Shown: in pieces, positions 8,146 through 17,254 of the stretch
How positions within the stretch are numbered: the first letter of the stretch is position 1
How the letters are laid out: each line of letters starts with the position of its first letter
Origin: Saccharothrix syringae
GTDB taxonomy: Bacteria > Actinomycetota > Actinomycetes > Mycobacteriales > Pseudonocardiaceae
Assembly: GCF_009498035.1 (NCBI RefSeq)
Contig: NZ_CP034550.1
Location: forward strand, 10,540,001 to 10,604,000
Length of the DNA: 64,000 nucleotides
Direction: 5' to 3'
Program-made: the position numbers and the translations under genes
Notes under the pieces: generated by a model
Told to the model about the DNA's origin: nothing
What the model saw: only the letters and a program-made list of their open reading frames with translations
Databases searched by the model: none

Positions 8146-9359
8146 AGCTCTCCTCCGTGGTTGCCTGCCGCGCCGGACGGCACGGTCGTGGCCAGTTCCT
8201 GCCCGGCCGGTCCCCTGGTGGACAGGTCCTTGGTCGGCTCGTCCCGCGGGTCGGGGTGGGCCGGGATGCGCAGGGTGAACGTGGAGCCGGTGCCCGGCAC
8301 GCTCCACAGCTTCACCTCGCCGCCGTGGTTGTTGGCGACGTGCTTGACGATCGCCAGGCCGAGGCCGGTGCCGCCGGTGGCGCGCGAGCGAGCCTTGTCG
8401 ACCCGGTAGAAGCGCTCGAACACCCTGGTCTGCTGGTCCTCGGCGATGCCGATGCCGCGGTCGGTGACGGCGATCTCCACGTACCCGTCGACGAGCTTGC
8501 GGCTGACCGAGACGGGGCTGCCCGGCGGCGAGTAGGCGACGGCGTTCTCCAGCAGGTTGCTCAGCGCCGTGACCAGCAGCGTCCGGTCGCCCTCGACGGT
8601 CAGGCCGCTGGGGTCGTCGGTGGTGACGTCGATGCTCGCGGACTCGGCGGCGAGCTTGGTGCGGCTCATCGCCTCGCTGACCACCACGTCGACGTCGACC
8701 TCGCTGAGCTCCGGCAGCTTCTCCGCGCCCTGGAGCCGCGACAGCGCGATCAGCTCGGTGACCAGGGTGCCCAGCCGGGTGGCCTCCTGCATGATCTTGG
8801 CGCTGAACCGGCGGACCTCCTCCCGGTCGTCGGCCGCGTCGAGCACCGCTTCGGCCAGCAGGGCCAGCGCGCCCACGGGCGTCTTCAGCTCGTGGCTGAC
8901 GTTGGCCACGAAGTCGCGCCGGGTCGCCTCCAGCCGCACGGCCTCGGACTCGTCCGATGCCTCGACCACCACGAACCCCTCGGTCAGCACCTTCACCGCC
9001 GCGTGCACGGCCGCGGGCTGGCGGCCCTTGATGACCTCCAGCGACGACAGGTCGACCGAGACCACGCCGCCGTCCCGGCGGGCCAGTTCGGCGGCGCGGC
9101 GGGCCCGGTCGTCCACCCGGTTGTTGCGCACCACGCCCAGCTCCTCGGCGCGGGCGTTGTGCAGCACGACGTCGCCGAAGGCGTTGAGGACCGCGATGCC
9201 GTCGTGGGAGGAGCGGACCACCATGGCCATCAGGTCGGCGACGGTGAGGCCCCTGGGGCGGGCCTCGCGGGTGCCCGCGGTGAGCCTGCCCGCGAGAAAG
9301 GCCGTGCCGCCGATCAGCAGAGCGCCGATCGACAGGACGAGGTAACCCGTTGCGGTCAC
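8142..9359 (-). CDS. senX3: Sensor histidine kinase SenX3
   Basis: A 405-aa membrane kinase. One clear N-terminal transmembrane helix (LVLSIGALLIGGTAFLAG, residues 7-24) is followed by a PAS-like domain (about residues 45-140). The HisKA box FVANVSHELKTPVGAL has its His near residue 156. The HATPase domain has the N, G1 and G2 boxes (NLLENAVAYS, DRGIGI, GGTGLGLAI). It phosphorylates RegX3. The GTG at 9359 is the start giving an intact membrane helix. The C-terminal tail after the ATPase domain is polar and about 40 aa long. Confidence 0.95.
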   Translation of the reverse strand: MTATGYLVLSIGALLIGGTAFLAGRLTAGTREARPRGLTVADLMAMVVRSSHDGIAVLNAFGDVVLHNARAEELGVVRNNRVDDRARRAAELARRDGGVVSVDLSSLEVIKGRQPAAVHAAVKVLTEGFVVVEASDESEAVRLEATRRDFVANVSHELKTPVGALALLAEAVLDAADDREEVRRFSAKIMQEATRLGTLVTELIALSRLQGAEKLPELSEVDVDVVVSEAMSRTKLAAESASIDVTTDDPSGLTVEGDRTLLVTALSNLLENAVAYSPPGSPVSVSRKLVDGYVEIAVTDRGIGIAEDQQTRVFERFYRVDKARSRATGGTGLGLAIVKHVANNHGGEVKLWSVPGTGSTFTLRIPAHPDPRDEPTKDLSTRGPAGQELATTVPSGAAGNHGGEL

Positions 9360-9466
9360 GATCGCATCGTAAGCAGGTCAGGGCGGGTGCGGCCTAGTGC
9401 GCGCGGGGAGTTCGTGACCCCCGCGACACGTCTGGGCCCGAAGTTCTCCCGACGGACGACCTGAGT

Positions 9467-10288
9467 TCACCCAATCGTGTCCAATTGAGCCAGGTCCTGT
9501 TCGGACAGGTGCAACTCCGCCGACGCCAGGTTCTCCTCCAGGTGACGGATCGAGGACGTGCCGGGGATGAGGAGCACGTTCGGCGACCGGTGCAGCAGCC
9601 ACGCCAGCGCCACCTGCCGGTCGGTCGCGCCGTGCCGGCCGGCGACCTCGACCAGCACGTCGTGCTGGAAGGGCGTGAACCCGCCGAGCGGGAAGAACGG
9701 CACGTAGGCGATGCCGTCGCGGGCGGTGCGGTCGACCATCTTCTCGTCGCCGCGGTCGACGACGTTGAACATGTTCTGCACGCACGCCACGGGCGCGATG
9801 GCCAGCGCCTGGTCCAGGTGGTGCTCGTGCGCGTTGCTCAGCCCCAGCTCGCCGATCAGGCCCTGCTCGCGCAGCTCGGCGAGCACGGTGAACGGCTCCT
9901 CGACCGAGGCCGGGTCGTCCGCGCCGCCGACGCGCAGGTTGACCACGTCCAGCCGCTCCACGCCCAGGTTGCGCAGGTTGTCGTGCACGGCGTCGCGCAG
10001 CTCCCGGGGCGAGCGGGCGGGGACCCAGCTGGTGTCGGGGGTGCGGCGGTAGCCGACCTTGGTGACGATCACCAGGTCCTCGGGGTAGGGGTGCAGGGCG
10101 GCCCGGATCAGCTCGTTGACCACGTGGGGGCCGTAGAAGTCGCTGGTGTCGAGGTGGTCGACGCCCAGCTCGACGGCGCGGCGCAGCACCGCCTTGGCGT
10201 TCTCGGGGTCGGCGGGCGGGCCGTAGACGTGGGGGCCGGCCAGCTGCATGGCGCCGTAGCCGACGCGGTTGAGGTTCAGGTTCAGCAC
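9467..10288 (-). CDS. Aldo/keto reductase family oxidoreductase
   Basis: A 273-aa (beta/alpha)8 NADPH-dependent reductase resembling YdbC. HLDTSDFYGPHVVNE holds the catalytic Asp and Tyr, and VIVTKVGYRR holds the catalytic Lys. The strand that normally carries the catalytic His reads VVNLRVGG here, as in several YdbC-like proteins. LLIPGTSSIRHLEENL near residue 235 is the cofactor-binding loop. The physiological substrate is unknown. It is divergent from the LuxR-type gene with 65 bp between starts, so the two may share control. Confidence 0.9.
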   Translation of the reverse strand: MLNLNLNRVGYGAMQLAGPHVYGPPADPENAKAVLRRAVELGVDHLDTSDFYGPHVVNELIRAALHPYPEDLVIVTKVGYRRTPDTSWVPARSPRELRDAVHDNLRNLGVERLDVVNLRVGGADDPASVEEPFTVLAELREQGLIGELGLSNAHEHHLDQALAIAPVACVQNMFNVVDRGDEKMVDRTARDGIAYVPFFPLGGFTPFQHDVLVEVAGRHGATDRQVALAWLLHRSPNVLLIPGTSSIRHLEENLASAELHLSEQDLAQLDTIG

Positions 10289-10353
10289 ACGTCAACGATC
10301 GCCCGCGACGGCGCCGGCCGCACGGATTGGCAGCTTGCTGCCATGCTGGTGGG

Positions 10354-10989
10354 GTGGATCGGGTGGCGGTGGTGCGGGGCGAGGCGGAGCTGTTCGAGCG
10401 GGCCGCGCACCTGTTCGCGGGTACCACGCGGGAGTTCGCCTGCGCGGCGAACACGCTGCGCACGTGGATGGTCACGCGCGCCCGCGCGCGGATCGCCGAG
10501 CAGGTGCCCGCCCCGCGGGTGCGCAAGCTGTTCCGGCTGAGCACCCTGCTGGACCCGCGGTGGGCCGAGCACGCGCGGGAGGCGGCCGGGCGCGGCGCGC
10601 AGGTGCGGGTCACCGCGCAGGACGTGAACGAGACGATCGTGCTCGACGACCGGGTGGCGATCCTGGCGGGCGACGAGTCGCACGGCGCGCGCAGCTACAG
10701 CGTCGTCACCGCGCCCGAGCTGGTGCACGGCATCTCGTCGCTGTTCGAGGCGGCCTGGCGGGGCGGCACGGAGCTGGCCGTGCACGAGGCGCGGATGGCC
10801 GAGCTGCGGGTGGTCGCGCCCGGCGTGCTCGACGCGCTGAACCGGGGCTGGACGGACGAGGCGGCGGCACGCGCGCTGGGGGTGTCCCTGCGCACGTACC
10901 GCCGCCGCGTGGCCGAGCTGATGAGCGCGCTGGGCGCGTCGTCCCGGTTCCAGGCCGGGGCCCGCGCCCGCGAGCTGGGCCTGGTCTAG
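10354..10989 (+). CDS. LuxR-type helix-turn-helix transcriptional regulator
   Basis: A 211-aa protein with a C-terminal LuxR/GerE HTH (about residues 165-211: [25 protein letters not shown]). The N-terminal 150 residues lack an obvious receiver domain but contain a short [26 protein letters not shown] module seen in TrmB/LuxR-like regulators of actinobacteria. The ligand is unknown. The GTG at 10354 is preceded by GGTGGG. The stop codon overlaps the stop of convergent gpmA, the two genes sharing CTAG at 10986-10989. Confidence 0.8.
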   Translation: MDRVAVVRGEAELFERAAHLFAGTTREFACAANTLRTWMVTRARARIAEQVPAPRVRKLFRLSTLLDPRWAEHAREAAGRGAQVRVTAQDVNETIVLDDRVAILAGDESHGARSYSVVTAPELVHGISSLFEAAWRGGTELAVHEARMAELRVVAPGVLDALNRGWTDEAAARALGVSLRTYRRRVAELMSALGASSRFQAGARARELGLV

Positions 10990-11732
10990 CGGCCCTGGTT
11001 GGCCACGGCCTTGATCGCGTCGGCCGCCGCGTCCGGGTCCAGGTAGGTGCCGCCCGCGGTGACCGGCTTCAGGTCCTCGTCGAGGTCGTAGCGCAGCGGG
11101 ATGCCGGTCGGCACGTTCAGGCCCGCGATCGCCTCGTCGGAGATGCCGTCGAGGTGCTTGATCAGGGCGCGCAGCGAGTTGCCGTGCGCGGCGACCAGGA
11201 CGGTGCGGCCGGCGCGCAGGTCGGGGACGATCTCGGACTCCCAGTACGGGACCATCCGCTTGACCACGTCGAGCAGGCACTCGGTGAGCGGCAGGTCCGG
11301 GCCGAGGTCCGCGTAGCGCGGGTCGGCGTCCTGGCTGAACTCGGTGCCGGGCTCGATGGGCGGCGGCGGGGTGTCGTAGGAGCGGCGCCAGAGCATGAAC
11401 TGCTCCTCGCCGAACTCCTCCAGGGTCTGCTTCTTGTTCTTGCCCTGCAGCGCGCCGTAGTGGCGCTCGTTGAGGCGCCAGTCCCGGCGCACCGGGATCC
11501 AGTGCCGGTCGGCCGCGTCGAGGGCGATGTTCGCGGTGGAGATCGCGCGCCGCAGGAGGGACGTGTGCACGACCTCCGGCAGCAGGTTCGCCTCGCGCAT
11601 CAGCGCGCCGCCGCGCTTCGCCTCGGCGACGCCCTTCTCCGACAGGGGGACGTCCACCCAGCCGGTGAACAGGTTCTCCGCGTTCCAGACGCTCTCGCCG
11701 TGGCGGAGCAGCACCAGGGTTCCGACAGCCAT
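10986..11732 (-). CDS. gpmA: 2,3-bisphosphoglycerate-dependent phosphoglycerate mutase
   Basis: A 248-aa glycolytic/gluconeogenic enzyme interconverting 3- and 2-phosphoglycerate. The catalytic phospho-His is in [12 protein letters not shown] near residue 11. The loop [15 protein letters not shown], the catalytic Glu segment [13 protein letters not shown] and the second His in [17 protein letters not shown] are all present. The ATG at 11732 is well placed. Its location near senX3-regX3 and mshA matches mycobacterial gpm1 (Rv0489). Confidence 0.97.
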   Translation of the reverse strand: MAVGTLVLLRHGESVWNAENLFTGWVDVPLSEKGVAEAKRGGALMREANLLPEVVHTSLLRRAISTANIALDAADRHWIPVRRDWRLNERHYGALQGKNKKQTLEEFGEEQFMLWRRSYDTPPPPIEPGTEFSQDADPRYADLGPDLPLTECLLDVVKRMVPYWESEIVPDLRAGRTVLVAAHGNSLRALIKHLDGISDEAIAGLNVPTGIPLRYDLDEDLKPVTAGGTYLDPDAAADAIKAVANQGR

Positions 11733-11846
11733 GGGCGTCAGCCTGCCAGATGCGCCGGGCCTGCTCACGCCGGTGGTCGCTGTGACCTTTATCGGTGCAG
11801 TGGGCCGGTCGCTCCAGCCGGCCCACCGCACCGCGTCCGCGCGGTG

Positions 11847-12098
11847 TCAGCCGCCCACGTTGCCCAGGCCGCCGCCGCCCAGGTTGCCCAGCCCGCCACC
11901 GCTCACACCGGTGCCCAGGGCGCCGAGGACCTGGTTCACGAGCGACAGGCCCGGCAGGAACTTCGAGTCCGGGGTGCGCGGCGAGTCGACCTTCTGGGAG
12001 ATCTCGGTCGGGGCGTCGGCGGCGTTCGCCATCGGGGCCGCGAGCAGGACAGCGGCTGTCGCGCCGGCCGCGACGACCAGCCTTCCAAGGGTGCGCAT
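11847..12098 (-). CDS. Small secreted glycine-rich protein
   Basis: An 83-aa protein with a classic Sec signal peptide: basic RTLGR, a hydrophobic VVAAGATAAVLLAA core, and a likely AxA cut after ANA at residue 26. The mature 57 residues carry LVNQVLGALG and a Gly-rich tail (GGGLGNLGGGGLGNVGG). No known family is recognised. A GGAGA site precedes the ATG at 12098, and a longer start 8 codons upstream is possible. It is probably a small exported or cell-wall-associated protein. Confidence 0.7.
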   Translation of the reverse strand: MRTLGRLVVAAGATAAVLLAAPMANAADAPTEISQKVDSPRTPDSKFLPGLSLVNQVLGALGTGVSGGGLGNLGGGGLGNVGG

Positions 12099-12442
12099 GC
12101 GTGAATCTCCGTAATGAGTCATCGAGGGGCGTGCGAATCGCACCGGGCCATGCTTGTGGTCCGCTCCCCGGTTCGGCAGTCCGGACACGCGACAAAAACA
12201 CCATCGAGCGAACGACCCGCCACGGTCGGGGGACATGTCACCCATCAGCCCGACCGGCACCCCACCCGTCGACACCGCAGGTCGCCGCGCCGCGCCCCGG
12301 CGGCCCCGAGCGCACGACCGCGAATCCGCCCCGGCCGGGAACAACGCGCGGCGCACCCGCGACAAAGCCCCCGGCGGCCGAAACCGCCGGGGGCCCGAAT
12401 TGCTTTCCCGCCGGGCGGCGGGACCCGTTCACCGCACCGGGA
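12099..12442. other. Intergenic region: promoter space and terminator
   Basis: This 344-bp space lies between the acyl-CoA ligase 3' end and the secreted protein's start, both on the minus strand. The only supported element is the ligase terminator at 12367-12394. The remainder must hold the promoter for the small secreted protein, but no clear -10/-35 pair stands out. Confidence 0.5.
12367..12394 (-). terminator. Hairpin terminator of the acyl-CoA ligase gene
   Basis: An 11-bp perfect stem GCCCCCGGCGG/CCGCCGGGGGC with a 6-nt loop, about 50 bp past the ligase stop. There is no long U tract, as usual for actinobacterial terminators. Confidence 0.7.
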
Positions 12443-14005
12443 TCAGGCGTTCTCCCGCGCCCTGAGGTCCTTTCGCAGGATCTTGCCCGCCGCCGACTTC
12501 GGGATCGCCTCGATGAACTCGACCACCCGCACCTTCTTGTGCGGCGCGACCTGCGAGGCCACGAACTCCATCACGCCCGCCTCGTCGAGCGCGGACCGCG
12601 GCTGGCGCACCACGAACGCCTTGGGCACCTCCTCGCCCTCGGCGTCGCGCACGCCGACCACGGCCGCGTCCGCGATCTCCGGGTGCGTCAGCAGCACGGC
12701 CTCCAGCTCGGCCGGCGGCACCTGGTAGCCCTTGTACTTGATCAGCTCCTTGACCCGGTCGACGATGGTGACCAGGCCGCGCTCGTCGATCACCGCCACG
12801 TCGCCGGTGTGCAGCCAGCCGTCGGCGTCCAGGGTGGCGGCGGTGGCCTCGGGGTTGTTCAGGTAGCCCTTCATCACGTTCGGGCCGCGGCACCACAGCT
12901 CGCCGCGCTCGCCGGCGCCGACGTCCTCGCCCGTGGCCGGGTCGACGATCCTGTTCTCCATGCTCGGCAGGATCAGGCCGACCGTGCCGACCGGGATGTC
13001 GTCGCGCTCGTCGGGGATGGCGTGGCTCACCGGGCTCATCTCGGTCATGCCGTAGCCCTGCGACACGCGGCAGTTCAGGCGCTTGGCGACGATGTCGGCC
13101 AGCTCCTCGTCCAGCGGCGCCGCGCCGGAGAAGATGCCGTCCAGCGCCGACAGGTCGTACTGGTCGACGATCGGGTGCTTGGCCAGCGCCACCGCGATGG
13201 GCGGCGCGATGTAGACCCGGTTGGTGCGGTGGTCCTGGATGACCCGCAGGAACTCCGGCAGGTCGAACCTCGGCATGGTCACCACGGTCGCGCCGACCTG
13301 CAGGCCGTTGTTCATCAGCACCTGCATGCCGTAGATGTGGAAGAACGGCAGCACGGCCAGCACCCGGGTCGACCCGTCCACGTGGAACATGGCGTTGCAC
13401 TGGACGATGTTGGCCACCAGGTTGCGGTGGGTCAGCATCACGCCCTTGGCGCGGCCGGTCGTGCCCGAGGAGTACGGCAGCACGGCCACGTCCTCGGCCG
13501 GGTCGATCTCCACGGACGGCACCGGGTGGTCGTTCGCCAGCAGCTCGGCCAGGCTCGGGTACCCCTCGGCGCCGTCGAGCAGGACCACGTCCGACACGCC
13601 CGCCTTCGCCGCGCCGGGGGCGGCGTTGGGCAGCAGCGCGGACACCGTGAACAGCATCTTCGCGCCCGCGTCCGCCAGCTGGTGGGCGACCTCGTCGGCG
13701 GTGTAGAGGGCGTTGATCGTGGTGGCCGTGGCGCCGGCGCGCAGGATGCCGTGGAACACCACGGCGTAGTACGGGGTGTTGGGGCTGAGCAGGCCGACCA
13801 CGTCGCCCTTGCCGATGCCGCGCGCGGCCAGCGCGGCGGCCAGCCGGTCGACGGCGCCGGCGAGCTGGGCGTAGGTCAGCGACGCCCCGGAGGTGCCGTC
13901 GACCAGGGCGACCCGGTCGGCCCGCTCGCCGAGGTCGGCGAACAGCAACCCGTGGAGCGAGACGTCCGGGACCTCGACATCGGGGTACGGACTGCGGAAG
14001 ACCAT
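12443..14005 (-). CDS. AMP-dependent acyl-CoA synthetase (4-coumarate-CoA ligase type)
   Basis: A 520-aa ANL-superfamily ligase that adenylates a carboxylic acid and transfers it to CoA. The P-loop YSSGTTGRAKGVMLTH is near residue 175. The acyl-AMP motif YGMTEMSPVS, hinge-region GWLHTGDVAVID, KELIKYKGYQVPPAELE, and the catalytic Lys in PKSAAGKILRKDL near the C-terminus are all intact. The order and length match 4CL/long-chain-like FadD proteins. The substrate cannot be told from sequence alone. It appears monocistronic, with a terminator just downstream. Confidence 0.92.
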   Translation of the reverse strand: MVFRSPYPDVEVPDVSLHGLLFADLGERADRVALVDGTSGASLTYAQLAGAVDRLAAALAARGIGKGDVVGLLSPNTPYYAVVFHGILRAGATATTINALYTADEVAHQLADAGAKMLFTVSALLPNAAPGAAKAGVSDVVLLDGAEGYPSLAELLANDHPVPSVEIDPAEDVAVLPYSSGTTGRAKGVMLTHRNLVANIVQCNAMFHVDGSTRVLAVLPFFHIYGMQVLMNNGLQVGATVVTMPRFDLPEFLRVIQDHRTNRVYIAPPIAVALAKHPIVDQYDLSALDGIFSGAAPLDEELADIVAKRLNCRVSQGYGMTEMSPVSHAIPDERDDIPVGTVGLILPSMENRIVDPATGEDVGAGERGELWCRGPNVMKGYLNNPEATAATLDADGWLHTGDVAVIDERGLVTIVDRVKELIKYKGYQVPPAELEAVLLTHPEIADAAVVGVRDAEGEEVPKAFVVRQPRSALDEAGVMEFVASQVAPHKKVRVVEFIEAIPKSAAGKILRKDLRARENA

Positions 14006-14426
14006 GCGGCTGCCTCATTCTTCCGAGGGGGCGGTGATCCCGCCATCGTGTGTTACGGCTCACCCCCGGTCAAGGACGCCGGCCCAGGACTGGTGGTCTC
14101 ACGGACATGAGCCAGCGTTACTTAACTCCGCTAAGAACACTCGAACGGAGTAGCGCAGGCCCTTGTGGTGATCACCGACCATCTGACAGGTTGACAGGGC
14201 CTCGCGGGTCGGTCCCCACGCACTCCGACGACCCGCCCGGCACCCACCGCGGCTTGCAATCCCCCCGTCGAGCCGCGGCCCGCTTGGACCGCCGGGCTCC
14301 CCCCGCCCGGGTCCACCGCAGCGGGGAACGACGCGGGGCGGCTTGAGCTCGCGACTCCCCCTCTCTCCCAAGCCGCCCCGCGCTCCCGCGCGATGACACC
14401 CTCAGTAGGACAAGCCCCCGAACGGG
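14006..14426. other. Intergenic region, no gene seen
   Basis: A 421-bp region between the minus-strand DUF4349 gene 3' end and the acyl-CoA ligase start. It contains a less GC-rich stretch (about 14100-14190) that probably carries the ligase promoter, and a strong hairpin at 14332-14382. No ORF with codon bias or a family match is visible. Confidence 0.5.
14332..14382 (-). terminator. Inverted repeat, probable terminator of the DUF4349 gene
   Basis: Perfect 14-bp arms CGCGGGGCGGCTTG and CAAGCCGCCCCGCG are separated by 23 nt, 45 bp beyond the DUF4349 stop. The long loop is unusual for a terminator, so a protein-binding site is an alternative. Confidence 0.55.
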
Positions 14427-15335
14427 TCAAGCCCCCGCGGACGGGCTCGGTGCGACGGCCTCGACGGCCTCGACGGCCTCCCCGCGCCGGCGCCGCGACC
14501 ACCACAGGTAGGCCGCCGCGGGCACGCCGAGCACCACCGCGAACGGCAGCACGGCGCCCACCACGACCAGCACCCAGCCCACGGTCGTGGTCAGCGCCCG
14601 CCAGCCGCCCGCCAGCGCGCCCAGGAAGCCCTGGTCGCCGTCCTCCTCCGCCGCGGCCGGCGGCGCGGGCCGCGACCCGACCGTCACGGTCAGGGTCGAC
14701 AGGGAGACCTGCCCCTTGAGCGCCTCGTACCGGCGCTCCAGCGACTCCAGCTCGGACAGCCGCTTGGTCAGCTCCGCCTCGATGCCCGTGATCTCCGAGG
14801 TGGTGCCGGCCCGGTCGAGCAGCCCGCGCACCCGCGCCACGCTCGCCCGCTGGTTGGCCAGCCGCGCCTCGACGTCCACGACCTGCTCGGTCACGTCCTC
14901 GGTGCGCACCTCGCGCCGGACCACCTCGGCGTCGTCCAGCTCCTGCAGCGACGCCAGCACGCCGTCCAGCCGCTCACCCGGCACCCGCAGGGTCACCGAG
15001 GCCCGCTCCGGCGTGGCGTCCTCGCGCTCCGAGTAGCCGCCCTGCCCGGTGACCAGGTCCCGGACCCGGGTCAGCGTCCCGGTGACGTCCACCGCGCGCA
15101 GCTCCACCGCCGCGGTGCGCACGAGCTGCCGCTCCTGCCGCGCCGACGTGCCGCCCGCCTGCTGCTGCCCACCGGGCTGGCCCTCCTTGGCCACGCCCGG
15201 CTGCTCCAGCGGCGCCTGCGCGGGCGCCGCCTGGTCCGCCGCCATCCCCGCGCTCGAATCCGAGCTGCCCGCGCTGCACCCGGCCAGCGCCAGCACCGCG
15301 CACGCGGCCAGCGCCGCTCCCATCCGCCTGCCCAT
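14427..15335 (-). CDS. DUF4349 domain-containing lipoprotein
   Basis: A 302-aa cell-surface protein. A signal peptide ends in lipobox LAGC (Cys20), then an Ala/Gln/Gly-rich linker. The DUF4349 domain (about residues 70-235) includes LVRTAAVELRAVDV, a coiled-coil region DVEARLANQRASVARVRGLL and LSTLTVTV. A C-terminal transmembrane helix (VGWVLVVVGAVLPFAVVLGVPAAAYLWW) is followed by an Arg-rich anchor. It would thus be tethered at both ends. The biochemical function of DUF4349 is not established. It is followed downstream by a strong inverted repeat. Confidence 0.88.
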   Translation of the reverse strand: MGRRMGAALAACAVLALAGCSAGSSDSSAGMAADQAAPAQAPLEQPGVAKEGQPGGQQQAGGTSARQERQLVRTAAVELRAVDVTGTLTRVRDLVTGQGGYSEREDATPERASVTLRVPGERLDGVLASLQELDDAEVVRREVRTEDVTEQVVDVEARLANQRASVARVRGLLDRAGTTSEITGIEAELTKRLSELESLERRYEALKGQVSLSTLTVTVGSRPAPPAAAEEDGDQGFLGALAGGWRALTTTVGWVLVVVGAVLPFAVVLGVPAAAYLWWSRRRRGEAVEAVEAVAPSPSAGA

Positions 15336-15398
15336 CAGGCTCCTCCCCTCGTCGGGGGTGGGACGGAGCGGCCGGCGGCCCCGGTTGCCCCGGCCGGG

Positions 15399-16004
15399 TC
15401 ACGATCCGGTCGAGCCCCGGTCCGCGACCAGGTGCTCGAACGCGCGCAGGTTCGCCAGGGACTCGCCGCGCGAGACGCGCCAGTCCCACTCGCGCCGGAT
15501 GGCGCCCGCGAACCCGATCTCCAGCAGGGTGTTGAAGTCGCCGTCGGCGGCCTCCACGACCTGCCCGAGCACGCGGTCCAGCTCGTCCGGCGTCACCGCG
15601 TGCAGCGCCACCCGGCCCACCAGGTAGACGTCGCCGGCCGTGTCGATCGTGTAGTGCACGCCGTAGAGCCTGGCGTTGCGGCGGAGCAGGAACCGGTACA
15701 CCTCCTCGTGCGCCTCGTCCGGCCTGCGGCACACGAACGCCTCCACGACCAGCGCGTGCCTGCCCACCACGAGCCAGCAGTTGGTCTGGAGCTTCTTGGT
15801 GCCGGGCAGGGTCACGAAGTACCTGCCCGGACCCTTGCGGTCGTAGCGCAGCTCGCGGTCGTCGAGGGTGGACCGGATCACCCGGTCCAGGCGCGGCGCG
15901 TCCGGGCCGGCCTCCTCGGCCGGGCTCGCACCGGCGGCACCCGGCTGCCCGGGGCCCGACTCCTCGGGGCCGAATTCCTGGGGGCCGAATTCCTGGGGGC
16001 TCAA
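15399..16004 (-). CDS. YbjN domain-containing protein
   Basis: A 201-aa protein with a YbjN fold over residues 45-195 ([61 protein letters not shown]). The family resembles type III secretion chaperones and has no settled biochemical role. The N-terminus is a short acidic repeat, [17 protein letters not shown]. The TTG start at 16004 overlaps the mshA stop (TTGA) and has AGGAGG nine nt upstream. The linkage to mshA is conserved in mycobacteria (Rv0487), suggesting a role tied to mycothiol metabolism (inference). Confidence 0.85.
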   Translation of the reverse strand: MSPQEFGPQEFGPEESGPGQPGAAGASPAEEAGPDAPRLDRVIRSTLDDRELRYDRKGPGRYFVTLPGTKKLQTNCWLVVGRHALVVEAFVCRRPDEAHEEVYRFLLRRNARLYGVHYTIDTAGDVYLVGRVALHAVTPDELDRVLGQVVEAADGDFNTLLEIGFAGAIRREWDWRVSRGESLANLRAFEHLVADRGSTGS

Positions 16005-17254
16005 GCGAAAACCTCCTCGCGGAAGACCTTCCCGGCCTCCTGGTAGGCGGCCAGCAGCGACTCGGTCGTGCGGTCCCAGGAGAACCGGCGGGCGTGGCCG
16101 ACCGCGTTGGTCGCCAGCTCCTCGCGGTGCGCGGGCCGCAGCGCCACGTCCGCCAGCGCCCGCGCCCAGCGGGCCGCCTCGTGGCCGTCGACCAGCGCGC
16201 CGGACACCCCGTCGCGCACGGCCACCGGCAGCCCGCCGACCGCCGCCGCCACCACCGGCGTGCCGCACGCCTGCGCCTCCAGCGCGACCAGCCCGAACGA
16301 CTCGTTGTGGCTGGGCACCGCGACCACGTCGGCGGCCCGGTAGACCCGCGCCAGCGCCGCGCCGCCCTGCGGCGGCAGGAACCGCACCACGTCGGAGATG
16401 CCCAGCTCGGCGGCCAGCCGCACCAGCTCGTCCGGGGTCTTCAGGCCGGTCCCGGACGGGCCGCCGACCACCAGCACCACCAGCCGCGCGCGCAGGCCGG
16501 GGTCGCGGGCGACCATCTCGGCGGCGGCGCGCAGCAGCACGTCCGGCGCCTTCAGCGGCTGGATGCGGCCCACGAAGGCCAGCACCACCGCGTCGGGCGG
16601 CAGGTCCAGCGCGGCGCGGGCGGCGGCGGTGTCGCCGGGCGTGAACCGCTCCAGGTCCACCCCGGGCGGCACGACCAGCACCTTGCGCGGCTCGGCGTCG
16701 TAGAGCTCGACCAGCTCGCGCGCCTCGACCTCGGTGTTGGCCACCAGCCGGTCGGCCTCGGCGACCACCTGCTCCTCGCCGATCACCCGCATCCGCGGCT
16801 CGGGGGTGTCGTGCACGGCCAGCGCCAGGTTCTTCACCTTCGCCAGCGTGTGCGCGGTGTGCACCAGCGGCACCGCCCAGCGCTCCCGGGCCAGCCAGCC
16901 GACCTGCCCGGACAGCCAGTAGTGCGAGTGCACCACGTCGTAGTAGCCCGGCTCGTGCCGCGCCTCGGCGCGCAGCACGCCCGCGGTGAACGCGCACAGC
17001 TGGCCGGGCAGCTCCTCCTTGCCCAGGCCCTCGAACGGCCCGGCGATCACGTGCCGCACCTTCACGCCGGGCGCCAGCTCGGCCACCGGCGGCAGCTCCG
17101 AGGACGTGGCGCGGGTGAAGATCTCCACCTCGACGCCGCGCCGGGCCATCCGGGTGGCGGTCTGCACGATGTAGACGTTCATGCCGCCCGCGTCGCCCGT
17201 GCCGGGCTGCTCCAGCGGCGAGGTGTGCACGGACAGCACCGCGACCCGCCTCAC
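16001..17254 (-). CDS. mshA: D-inositol-3-phosphate glycosyltransferase (mycothiol synthesis)
   Basis: A 417-aa GT4 enzyme that joins UDP-GlcNAc to 1-L-myo-inositol-1-phosphate, the first step of mycothiol synthesis. The N-terminal acceptor domain has [24 protein letters not shown] and VHSHYWLSG. The C-terminal donor domain has [14 protein letters not shown] and the E-x7-E motif region [16 protein letters not shown]. Length is normal. The GTG start overlaps the hydrolase stop (GTGA), and the stop overlaps the YbjN start, making a three-gene coupled operon. Confidence 0.95.
   Translation of the reverse strand: MRRVAVLSVHTSPLEQPGTGDAGGMNVYIVQTATRMARRGVEVEIFTRATSSELPPVAELAPGVKVRHVIAGPFEGLGKEELPGQLCAFTAGVLRAEARHEPGYYDVVHSHYWLSGQVGWLARERWAVPLVHTAHTLAKVKNLALAVHDTPEPRMRVIGEEQVVAEADRLVANTEVEARELVELYDAEPRKVLVVPPGVDLERFTPGDTAAARAALDLPPDAVVLAFVGRIQPLKAPDVLLRAAAEMVARDPGLRARLVVLVVGGPSGTGLKTPDELVRLAAELGISDVVRFLPPQGGAALARVYRAADVVAVPSHNESFGLVALEAQACGTPVVAAAVGGLPVAVRDGVSGALVDGHEAARWARALADVALRPAHREELATNAVGHARRFSWDRTTESLLAAYQEAGKVFREEVFA

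Noticed and set aside
9458..9469. A PHO-box-like GTTCACCC near senX3
   Set aside because: Only one half repeat, and it overlaps the end of the aldo/keto reductase gene rather than the senX3 promoter.
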